From assembly GCA_964587915.1 (NCBI GenBank), contig CAZPMK010000003.1:1-64000 (forward strand): a stretch of DNA of 64,000 bases, read 5' to 3'. A model generated the notes under the pieces. It searched no databases, had not been told where the DNA came from, and worked only from the letters and a program-made list of their open reading frames with translations. The translations under genes were made by a program, and so were the position numbers. Of this stretch, positions 58,063-64,000 are shown in pieces (within the stretch, counting starts at the first letter, position 1; every line of letters starts with the position of its first letter). The stretch is from CAG-177 sp964587915. GTDB lineage: Bacteria > Bacillota > Clostridia > Oscillospirales > Acutalibacteraceae.

Positions 58063-59154
58063 ATGAAAACAAAGCTTATAAGAATTATTCTGTTTTTTCT
58101 CGTCATTTTGATTATTCCCGCCCTCACGCTTTTCGGCGAAAAAGAAAGCATCAGCTACAACGAAAACCGAACTCTTGCCGAAATGCCGAGGCTGAGCTTT
58201 GACACATGGAAAAGCCGCAGCTTCATGAACGGATTGAGCGATTTTTTCTCCGACCATTTTGTGTGCCGTGAAGGATTTATACGGCTGAAAAACAAGGCGG
58301 ATAAACTCACGGGCAAAAATGAAATCAAGGGAGTTTTTGAGTTTAACGGCTCACTGATTCAGCTTTTCCGAAACGATAATCCCAAAATTACGGACAGAAA
58401 CATACGAACCGTTAATTCCCTTGCAGAGAAAGTCGGAGATACGCCCGTATATTTTATCCCCGTTGCAACGGCTCAGGAAAAGTACAAATCGGACTTGCCG
58501 AGCTATCTTGACACGGACGATGAAAGCGAATATATCGAATACTGTTCCGAAAAGCTCGACGGTGTACGGCTTGTTGATATCAACGGTGCCGTGATGAACG
58601 AAGATTACGCTTTTTACCGTACCGACCATCATTGGACTTCAAACGCCGCCTACGCCGCATATAAAGCCCTCGGTACAGAGCTTGGATATGAGCCTTTGGA
58701 GCTTAAAGGCGAAACGCTGAGAGACAATTTCAAAGGTACTCTATATTCAAAAACCCTCGATGAAAGCATAGAAGCGGATGAAATAATCCGTTACGGCGGA
58801 GACTCCGATGCGGTTTTGACGGTGAACGGAGAAAAGCGGCCTCTTTATTGCGATGAACGACTTGATGAAAAGGATAAATATCTCTATTTTCTCGGCGGAA
58901 ATTACGGCGTCTGCACCGTTACAAATTCTAAATCCGACGGCAAAATATTGATAATCAAGGACAGCTACGCAAATTGCCTCGTTCCCCTGCTCTCGAAGCA
59001 TTTCGGTGAAATAACGCTTCTTGACACAAGATACTGCTCGCAGGACGATATAAATTCGCTCGATTTCACGCAGTATGATAAAATCATGGTTCTGTTCAAT
59101 GTCAGCGGATTTTCCGAGGAACGAAGTCTCTCGCTTTTGGATACTCTTCAATAA
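58063..59154 (+). CDS. DHHW-family protein (AlgJ/AlgX-like acetylation partner)
   Basis: A 363-residue protein with an N-terminal signal anchor (6-24) and an extracellular SGNH-like domain. The family motif TDHHWTSNAAY places Asp188 and His190; the early NENRTLAEMPRLS and the late IIKDSYANCLVPLL (Ser as nucleophile candidate) match AlgJ/AlgX/DHHW proteins that complete polymer O-acetylation with an MBOAT partner. AAGGAGGTGCCGGA precedes the ATG, 12 nt after the MBOAT stop. Last gene of the cluster. Confidence 0.88.
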   Translation: MKTKLIRIILFFLVILIIPALTLFGEKESISYNENRTLAEMPRLSFDTWKSRSFMNGLSDFFSDHFVCREGFIRLKNKADKLTGKNEIKGVFEFNGSLIQLFRNDNPKITDRNIRTVNSLAEKVGDTPVYFIPVATAQEKYKSDLPSYLDTDDESEYIEYCSEKLDGVRLVDINGAVMNEDYAFYRTDHHWTSNAAYAAYKALGTELGYEPLELKGETLRDNFKGTLYSKTLDESIEADEIIRYGGDSDAVLTVNGEKRPLYCDERLDEKDKYLYFLGGNYGVCTVTNSKSDGKILIIKDSYANCLVPLLSKHFGEITLLDTRYCSQDDINSLDFTQYDKIMVLFNVSGFSEERSLSLLDTLQ

Positions 59155-59159
59155 TTGAC

Positions 59160-59192
59160 AACGCCCTGTCGAAACAAATCGGCAGGGCGTTT
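59160..59192. repeat. 33-nt hairpin repeat, copy 1 (terminator-like)
   Basis: Identical to 59925-59957. AACGCCCTG (59160-59168) pairs with CAGGGCGTT (59183-59191), with further pairing toward a 6-nt loop. It lies 5 nt after the DHHW stop and 8 nt from the doc stop, and can end transcripts from both. Confidence 0.85.
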
Positions 59193-59200
59193 GATTGTAT

Positions 59201-59575
59201 TTAATTGTGTGAGCTGAGCCAAGCTGACAATTTTTCCGCATTCATTGTTCCGTTGGCAAGGGACAAACCCACGTCTATCAGCTCTTTCTGTGTACACTCA
59301 ATTTCAACTCCGTTTACCGCAAGAAAAACAAGCATTGTATGAACGCCGATTCTTTTATTGCCGTCAACAAACGGATGATTTGAAACGAGCGAGTATCCGA
59401 GCCGTGCGGCTTTTTGAATTAGTGCAGGATAAAGATCTTGCCCGCCAAATGTCTGAAACGGAGCTTCAAGAGCTGACTCTAAAAGTCCCATATCTCTTAC
59501 ACCATCCATACCGCCGGTCGCTTCAATCAAAGAACTATGTACGGATATCACTTGCCCCACTGTAAGTCTTATCAT
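59201..59575 (-). CDS. doc: Doc-type Fic-fold toxin
   Basis: A 124-residue Fic-fold protein with the Doc motif HPFVDGNKR at 67-75 (catalytic His67, Asp71, Lys74, Arg75). The NKR form is that of Doc, which phosphorylates EF-Tu in phage P1, rather than of AMP-transferring Fic enzymes with GNGR. LLESALEAPFQTFGG and LGYSLVSNHPFVDG are typical. It overlaps the antitoxin gene by 4 nt. The pair sits between two identical 33-nt repeats. Confidence 0.92.
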   Translation of the reverse strand: MIRLTVGQVISVHSSLIEATGGMDGVRDMGLLESALEAPFQTFGGQDLYPALIQKAARLGYSLVSNHPFVDGNKRIGVHTMLVFLAVNGVEIECTQKELIDVGLSLANGTMNAEKLSAWLSSHN

Positions 59576-59814
59576 TTTGCAAGCTCCTTATATGCTTCAA
59601 AATTTTTGGCGATAAGTCTTTGTGAAATGTCCGTAATATCTTCGTCTGCCGCCGTTTGTATCTTTTCTACTTCAGAAAATTCCAATACAACATATCGAGG
59701 AACATTATTTTTTAAGATGACGGCAGAGCCGTTTTGGTCAACAAGCCTTGCTACCTTAGAAAAATTCCGATTGGCTTCCGTGATTGAAACAAGCGTGTTT
59801 GTGTTTATTGTCAT
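59572..59814 (-). CDS. phd: Phd/YefM-family antitoxin
   Basis: An 80-residue antitoxin: N-terminal DNA-binding part (VSITEANRNFSKVARLVDQ, VILKNNVPRYVVLEF) and a flexible C-terminal tail that should block Doc. It has its own promoter, and such proteins usually repress it. AAGGGAGGAAATTGT precedes the ATG. Antitoxin before toxin with an ATGA overlap is the standard order. Confidence 0.92.
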   Translation of the reverse strand: MTINTNTLVSITEANRNFSKVARLVDQNGSAVILKNNVPRYVVLEFSEVEKIQTAADEDITDISQRLIAKNFEAYKELAK

Positions 59815-59838
59815 ACAATTTCCTCCCTTCTTGACTTT

Positions 59839-59867
59839 ATTATATACTAATTATAGGATAAATTCAA
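59839..59867 (-). promoter_or_regulatory. promoter of the phd-doc module
   Basis: Minus strand TTGAAT (59867-59862), 17-nt spacer, TATAAT (59844-59839). The spacer and -10 contain near-symmetric TATAATTAGTATATAA, a candidate Phd operator. Confidence 0.75.
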
Positions 59868-59924
59868 CCTATTTCAAAAAATTCTTCATTTATATCAAAG
59901 AAAATCAACACATCAAAACAATTG

Positions 59925-59957
59925 AACGCCCTGTCGAAACAAATCGGCAGGGCGTTT
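59925..59957. repeat. 33-nt hairpin repeat, copy 2 (terminator-like)
   Basis: Identical to 59160-59192 over 33 nt and in the same orientation. Followed by TTG on the plus strand after a TTTTT run. It lies 23 nt after the tgt stop, between tgt and the phd promoter. Confidence 0.85.
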
Positions 59958-59980
59958 TTGAGCAATCAGCTATCGTTTTA

Positions 59981-61111
59981 TTAAATTCTTGTATCGAGCA
60001 AATCGACATATTTCTCTCGAAATTCACCGAAGGTGCCGTTATCGAGGCTGTCTCTTATCCGCTTCATGAGGGTGTTGTAGAAATAAAGATTATGAATAAC
60101 ACAAAGTCTCATTGCAAGCATTTCCTTAGCCTTGAACAGGTGGCGGATATATGCCTTTGAAAAGCGGCGGCAGGTGGGACAATCACATTCGGGGTCAATG
60201 GGAAGCGGGTCATGCTCGTACTTACGGTTGTTGAGATTTATTATTCCCTTTTGTGTAAAAAGATGTCCGTGTCTTGCGTTGCGGCTCGGCATTACGCAGT
60301 CAAACAAATCAACGCCGCGATAGACCGCTTCAATGATATTTCCGGGTGTGCCCACGCCCATGAGGTAACGGATTTTGTTCGCGGGAGCATACGGCTCGAC
60401 CGCCGAGATAATTCGGTACATATCCTCTTTCGGCTCGCCAACCGCAAGTCCGCCTATGGCATAGCCGTCAAGGTCAAGTGCCGCTATCTGCTTCATATGC
60501 TCGATTCGCAAATCATCAAAGGTACAGCCTTGATTTATTCCGAAAAGAAGCTGGTGCGGATTTATTGTATCGGGCAGAGAATTGAGCCTTTCCATTTCCG
60601 CCTTACAGCGTTCAAGCCAGCGAACGGTTCTCTCGCAGGAGCTTTTGGAATATTCGTATTCTGCGGGATTTTCAACGCATTCGTCAAACGCCATTGCAAT
60701 GGTAGAACCGAGATTCGACTGTATTCTCATGCTTTCCTCGGGTCCCATGAATATATGTCTGCCGTCAACATGGGATTGGAAATACACGCCCTCCTCCTTG
60801 ATTTTTCTCAAAGAGGCAAGCGAAAAGACCTGAAATCCGCCGCTGTCGGTCAAAATAGGACCGTTCCATGAAGAAAATTTATGCAGACCTCCAAGCTCCC
60901 GAACAAGCTCATCACCGGGTCTTACATGAAGATGATAGGTGTTTGAAAGCATCACCTGACAGCCTATTTCTTCAAGGTCTGCCGCCGAAAGAGCACCTTT
61001 TATCGCTCCGCAGGTAGCAACATTCATAAAAGCGGGAGTTTGTACCGTTCCGTGAACCGTTATAAATTCGCCCCGCCTTGCGTTTCCTTCTTTTTTTATC
61101 AGCTTATACAT
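59981..61111 (-). CDS. tgt: queuine/preQ1 tRNA-guanine transglycosylase
   Basis: A 376-residue TIM-barrel enzyme that swaps guanine 34 for preQ1 in GUN tRNAs. NTYHLHVRPG, LTDSGGFQVFS (Asp89), FGINQGCTF, GGLAVGEPKEDM and FDCVMPSRNARHG are all intact; the zinc site is CDCPTC followed by CVIHNLYFYN. CGGAGTAACGGT precedes the ATG. queA and yajC, frequent neighbours, are absent; a shortened QueG-like gene is at 5468. Confidence 0.96.
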   Translation of the reverse strand: MYKLIKKEGNARRGEFITVHGTVQTPAFMNVATCGAIKGALSAADLEEIGCQVMLSNTYHLHVRPGDELVRELGGLHKFSSWNGPILTDSGGFQVFSLASLRKIKEEGVYFQSHVDGRHIFMGPEESMRIQSNLGSTIAMAFDECVENPAEYEYSKSSCERTVRWLERCKAEMERLNSLPDTINPHQLLFGINQGCTFDDLRIEHMKQIAALDLDGYAIGGLAVGEPKEDMYRIISAVEPYAPANKIRYLMGVGTPGNIIEAVYRGVDLFDCVMPSRNARHGHLFTQKGIINLNNRKYEHDPLPIDPECDCPTCRRFSKAYIRHLFKAKEMLAMRLCVIHNLYFYNTLMKRIRDSLDNGTFGEFREKYVDLLDTRI

Positions 61112-61157
61112 ACCGTTACTCCGAATTTATTATTCATCATGCAAATGCATTTTTATT

Positions 61158-61186
61158 ATTGTATCACATACGGCACGATAAAGCAA
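61158..61186 (-). promoter_or_regulatory. promoter of tgt
   Basis: Minus strand TTGCTT (61186-61181), 17-nt spacer, TACAAT (61163-61158). Confidence 0.55.
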
Positions 61187-61205
61187 ACGGAATTTTATTT
61201 TTACC

Positions 61206-61234
61206 TTGAAAAATCACACGACATATGCAATAAT
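61206..61234 (+). promoter_or_regulatory. promoter of the HAD phosphatase gene
   Basis: TTGAAA (61206-61211), 17-nt spacer, AATAAT (61229-61234), 27 nt before the start codon. Confidence 0.5.
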
Positions 61235-61261
61235 TAAATCAGTAAAATAACGGAGGCTGAA

Positions 61262-61945
61262 ATGATCAAGGTAATTCTATGGGATATCGACGGCACGCTT
61301 CTCAACTTTCTTGCCGCAGAAAAAAACGCCATTCGCTCCTGCTTTGAAAAATTCGGGTTGGGCGAATGCACTGACGAAATGATTGAGAATTATTCTCAAA
61401 TAAACAAAAAATATTGGAAAAGACTCGAAAACGGAGAAATCGAAAAGCCTGCGGTGCTTCGAGGTCGTTTCGAGGAATTTTTCGCATTGCAGGGAATAGA
61501 ATTTGATGATATCGACGCCCTCAATGCCGAATATCAACAACGCCTCGGAGATACGATTGTTTACTGCGACAATTCCTTTGAGCTTATCGGCTCTTTGAAA
61601 AATCGGGTAAAGCAATATGCCGTTACAAACGGTACCTTTGCGGCACAGAGCAGAAAGCTGAAGCTGTCGGGCTTCGGTGAGCTTCTTGACGGTGTTTTTA
61701 TTTCGGACAGCGTCGGTTTTGAAAAGCCGAGAAAAGAATTTTTCGATGCCGTTTTCGGTGAAATCGGGCACTATTCTCCCGATGAGGTTTTGATAGTCGG
61801 TGATTCTCTTAACAGCGACATGAGAGGCGGTGCAAACATCGGGATTCAATGCTGCTGGTATAATCCCTGCCGTGACGAGCGCCCCAACGAATTGAAAATC
61901 GACTATGAAATAACAGACTTAAATCAAGTCAAGAATATTATATAA
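61262..61945 (+). CDS. HAD-family phosphatase, YjjG-like nucleotidase
   Basis: A 227-residue HAD hydrolase: motif I WDIDGTL (Asp8, Asp10), motif II VTNGT, motif III lysine in GFEKPRKEFF, motif IV VGDSLNSDMRGG. The helical cap and overall match to YjjG (YfnB) suggest hydrolysis of pyrimidine 5'-nucleotides, including damaged ones. Flavin or sugar phosphates remain possible. ACGGAGGCTGAA precedes the ATG. Monocistronic. Confidence 0.85.
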   Translation: MIKVILWDIDGTLLNFLAAEKNAIRSCFEKFGLGECTDEMIENYSQINKKYWKRLENGEIEKPAVLRGRFEEFFALQGIEFDDIDALNAEYQQRLGDTIVYCDNSFELIGSLKNRVKQYAVTNGTFAAQSRKLKLSGFGELLDGVFISDSVGFEKPRKEFFDAVFGEIGHYSPDEVLIVGDSLNSDMRGGANIGIQCCWYNPCRDERPNELKIDYEITDLNQVKNII

Positions 61946-61951
61946 CACAAA

Positions 61952-61985
61952 CGGCTGTATCTCCCAAGTTCGGAGCATACAGCCG
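61952..61985. terminator. bidirectional stem-loop between HAD gene and FAD protein gene
   Basis: CGGCTGTAT (61952-61960) and ATACAGCCG (61977-61985) pair perfectly with an inner TCC/GGA extension. Tails are T-moderate on both strands. Confidence 0.7.
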
Positions 61986-61993
61986 ATTCTTAT

Positions 61994-63598
61994 TTACCAT
62001 TCGTCCCTTTCGTCCTCTAAAACGGCGTGGGCACAGCGGATTCCGTCAACGGCGGCAGACACTATTCCTCCCGCATAACCCGCACCCTCACCGCAGGGAT
62101 AAAGCCTGCGAATATTCGATTGGTAAAGCTCGTCACGCAGGATTCTGACCGGAGCGGAGCTTCTTGTTTCCGGAGCGGTAAGCACGCCGTCGGGCATGGC
62201 AAAACCCTTGAGACTTTTATCCATTTTTACTATCGCCTGAGCCATTGTATCGGTGACCCTTTTGGGCAGAACCTTGCGTATATCGGAGGGGGTTACTCCC
62301 GTTGCACAGGTTGGCTTTACAAAGGACAGCTTCTTTGACGGCGTATCATTGAGAAAATCACCGATGGTCTGACACGGAGCACTGTAATCGCCGCCGCCCA
62401 AATTGAAGGCGGTGCTTTCTATTTTTCTTTGAAGCTCGATTCCCGCCAAGGGATGATCGCTTCCGAAATTCTCGGGTTCAATGCCGACAAGCAACGCCGA
62501 ATTTGAGTTTTCGCCGTCTCTTGCATATTCACTCATGCCGTTTACCACAACATGACCCTCCTCGGAAGCTGCCGCAACGACCGTTCCGCCGGGACACATA
62601 CAGAAAGTATACGCTCCCCTGCCGTGTTCGGGATGGCAAGCGAGCTTATAATCAGCCGCACCGAGAGCTGGATTGCCTGCAAAAGAGCCGTACTGTGCCT
62701 TGTCTATCAGCTCTCTCGGATGTTCAATGCGAACGCCGACGGAAAAAGGCTTTTGAATCATGGTTACGCCCTTTTCGTAGAGCATTGTGACCGTATCTCT
62801 TGCGGAATGACCGATACAAAGGAGAAGCGTATCGGTTTCGATATCCTCGGTTTTGCCGTCCTTTTCAACGGTAACGCCCTGAACAACGCCGTTTGCAACG
62901 ATGATATCGGTAAGGCGTGAATTGAAGCGGACTTCGCCGCCAAGAGAAATTATTTCTTCACGGAAGGACTTGACGACCGCACCGAGCTTATCCGTTCCGA
63001 TATGAGGTCTGGAAGAATAGCCGATTTCCTCGGGAGCACCGTGGGCAATAAGTTCATCGACCACCTTTTTACACAGCGGATCTTTAATTCCCGTAGTCAG
63101 CTTGCCGTCGGAAAACGTACCTGCACCGCCCTCGCCGAATTGCACGTTACTCTGCGTATCAAGCAAGCGTTTTGACCAAAAGGTATTGACCTTTTGAGTG
63201 CGGATCTCAACGGCATCGCCTCTTTCGAGAACAACGGGTTTAAGTCCCGCCCTTGCAAGAATGAGAGCGGCAAAAAAGCCGGCAGGACCGAAGCCTGCAA
63301 TAACGGGACGCAGAGTGCTTTTACGCTTCACCTCGGGCATGACATATTTATATTCACTATACGCCTCAACTCTCGGATTTTTTGAATGAGCAATAACGGC
63401 GGATTCGTCACCGTCCACCTCGGCACATACATTATACACAAAGAAAATATTATCTTTTTTTCGAGAATCAACGGCCTTTTTGAGTACGGAAAGAGAGGTT
63501 ATTCTGTTCTCACCGCAACGCAAAGCCTTTGCCGCCGCCGCACGAAGGTCACCCTCGGCACTGTCAAGCGGTAATTTTATTTCGCTGATTTTAATCAT
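61994..63598 (-). CDS. FAD-dependent oxidoreductase, COG2509 type
   Basis: A 534-residue flavoprotein. Residues 1-95 form the family's N-terminal domain (LKKAVDSRKKDNIFFVYNV); the FAD site is IAGFGPAGFFAALILARAG; FGEGGAGTFSDGKL, TFCMCPGGTVVAAASEEG and YPCGEGAGYAGGIVSAA (the NAD/FAD C-terminal site) are typical of this uncharacterised family. No transmembrane helix. The reaction is unknown. GGGAGATAATTAAA precedes the ATG, and the gene follows another flavoprotein gene with a 1-nt gap. Confidence 0.87.
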   Translation of the reverse strand: MIKISEIKLPLDSAEGDLRAAAAKALRCGENRITSLSVLKKAVDSRKKDNIFFVYNVCAEVDGDESAVIAHSKNPRVEAYSEYKYVMPEVKRKSTLRPVIAGFGPAGFFAALILARAGLKPVVLERGDAVEIRTQKVNTFWSKRLLDTQSNVQFGEGGAGTFSDGKLTTGIKDPLCKKVVDELIAHGAPEEIGYSSRPHIGTDKLGAVVKSFREEIISLGGEVRFNSRLTDIIVANGVVQGVTVEKDGKTEDIETDTLLLCIGHSARDTVTMLYEKGVTMIQKPFSVGVRIEHPRELIDKAQYGSFAGNPALGAADYKLACHPEHGRGAYTFCMCPGGTVVAAASEEGHVVVNGMSEYARDGENSNSALLVGIEPENFGSDHPLAGIELQRKIESTAFNLGGGDYSAPCQTIGDFLNDTPSKKLSFVKPTCATGVTPSDIRKVLPKRVTDTMAQAIVKMDKSLKGFAMPDGVLTAPETRSSAPVRILRDELYQSNIRRLYPCGEGAGYAGGIVSAAVDGIRCAHAVLEDERDEW

Positions 63599-63599
63599 T

Positions 63600-64000
63600 T
63601 TAATTATCTCCCGATATCATTTCGCCGGCAAGCAAGCCCGAAGCCCACGCCCATTGCAGGTTAAAGCCTCCGCAGCCGCCGTGAACATCAATAATCTCAC
63701 CTGCAAACCAAAGGTGCTTTACAAGCCTTGATTCCATCGTTTTGCCGTCTATTTCGCTTATCTCAACGCCGCCGCTCGTAACCTGAGAGTCGGAGAATCC
63801 CTTTGTTCCCGATATTTCAAGTGTAAAGTTTTTCACTTTACGAGCTATGGCGATGCATTCGTTGTCGCTTAAAGTTTGTATTGTCCTGTCACTTTTGTAA
63901 AGTCCGCAGACTTTACACATTTGTATGCCGAGAGACTTCGGAAGAATACCCGTCAAAAGGTCATCGAGCGGTCTGTTCGGCTTGATATTTCTTAAATCTT
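63600..64000 (-). CDS. HI0933/YhiN-family FAD-dependent oxidoreductase, C-terminal part
   Basis: Only the last ~132 residues are inside the window; the frame is open to base 64000. LRNIKPNRPLDDLLTGILP, SDSQVTSGGVEISEI, LWFAGEIIDVHGGCGGFNLQ and WAWASGLLAGE are signature pieces of the HI0933 (YhiN/BaiN-like) flavoproteins. Some relatives reduce bile-acid or steroid intermediates; others are uncharacterised. Tandem with the COG2509 flavoprotein gene, in one operon. Confidence 0.88.
   Translation of the reverse strand, partial: DLRNIKPNRPLDDLLTGILPKSLGIQMCKVCGLYKSDRTIQTLSDNECIAIARKVKNFTLEISGTKGFSDSQVTSGGVEISEIDGKTMESRLVKHLWFAGEIIDVHGGCGGFNLQWAWASGLLAGEMISGDN

Noticed and set aside
1..64000. tRNA, rRNA, CRISPR arrays, prophage or integrative element ends
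   Set aside because: No tRNA T-loop/CCA pattern, no rRNA-like stretch, no spaced direct-repeat array, and no integrase, portal or relaxase gene was seen; only the truncated IS and the toxin-antitoxin cassette point to mobility.

Overview
The window reads as chromosome from a spore-forming, low-to-mid GC Firmicute, most likely a Clostridia member of the Oscillospiraceae/Ruminococcaceae type. This is inferred from spore genes (ymxH, yabP, yabQ), the Bacillus-type yab gene order, a DarA-type c-di-AMP receptor, a YwlE-type phosphatase, GTP-type PEP carboxykinase, strong AGGAGG ribosome sites, frequent 4-nt ATGA/GTGA gene overlaps and TTGACA/TATAAT promoters. I see no rRNA, tRNA, CRISPR array or intact transposon. 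Most of the window is core chromosome. Accessory material is limited to the left 1.6 kb, an ABC/GntR unit, a surface O-acetylation cluster and a toxin-antitoxin cassette.

Layout. 1-1.6 kb: a cut-off secreted leucine-rich-repeat protein, a short ORF with its own terminator, and the broken 5' end of an IS3-like transposase gene. 1.6-9.1 kb (minus): one operon, YhaM-like exonuclease, DUF2804, prmA, a short QueG-like iron-sulfur protein, GH38 alpha-mannosidase, esterase. 9.2-10.4 kb (plus): FMN riboswitch with terminator and riboflavin transporter ribU, then ymxH. 10.4-16.8 kb (minus): class II aldolase; a four-gene unit (zinc-ribbon ABC exporter, DUF1854, DarA, secreted phosphoesterase); dusB. 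17-19.5 kb: polA (plus). 19.6-23.5 kb (minus): pckG with a folded leader; ywlE-rimI-tsaD. 23.7-28.3 kb (plus): rpmB; DnaD and DnaC/DnaI-like loaders; tex. 28.3-31.9 kb (minus): a YtrA-type regulator with an operator on its own promoter, ABC ATPase, large permease. 32.1-33.4 kb (plus): DivIVA-like protein and a membrane protein with a signal-peptidase-like domain.

33.5-37.9 kb (minus): phosphoesterase, zinc-ribbon membrane protein, DAG kinase, THUMP rRNA methylase, long-form hpf. 38-51.7 kb (minus): recJ-relA-dtd-MBL-hemZ-uridine kinase, running into the conserved sporulation/division string SpoVB-like flippase, mazG, hup, rqcP, yabP, yabQ, divIC, yabR, and ending in a lone fumarase alpha subunit. 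52-55.1 kb (plus): GlpA-like / FAD reductase / DUF1667 redox trio. 55.2-59.2 kb (plus): SGNH protein, DUF4358 lipoprotein, MBOAT acyltransferase and DHHW protein, a probable system for acetylating a cell-surface polymer. 59.2-59.9 kb (minus): Phd/Doc toxin-antitoxin between two identical 33-nt hairpin repeats. 60-64 kb: tgt, a HAD phosphatase and two FAD oxidoreductases, the last cut by the window edge.

The most useful leads are the DarA-DUF1854-ABC operon, the acetylation cluster with DUF4358, the repeat-flanked toxin-antitoxin cassette, the hairpin that contains the yabP ribosome site, the fumarase alpha with no beta partner placed directly behind a terminator, and the DivIVA-like/signal-peptidase-like gene pair. 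Starts were moved from the longest ORF wherever a Shine-Dalgarno site or promoter decided the matter. Promoter and terminator calls are by eye. Functions are from recognised motifs and family memory, with no database search.
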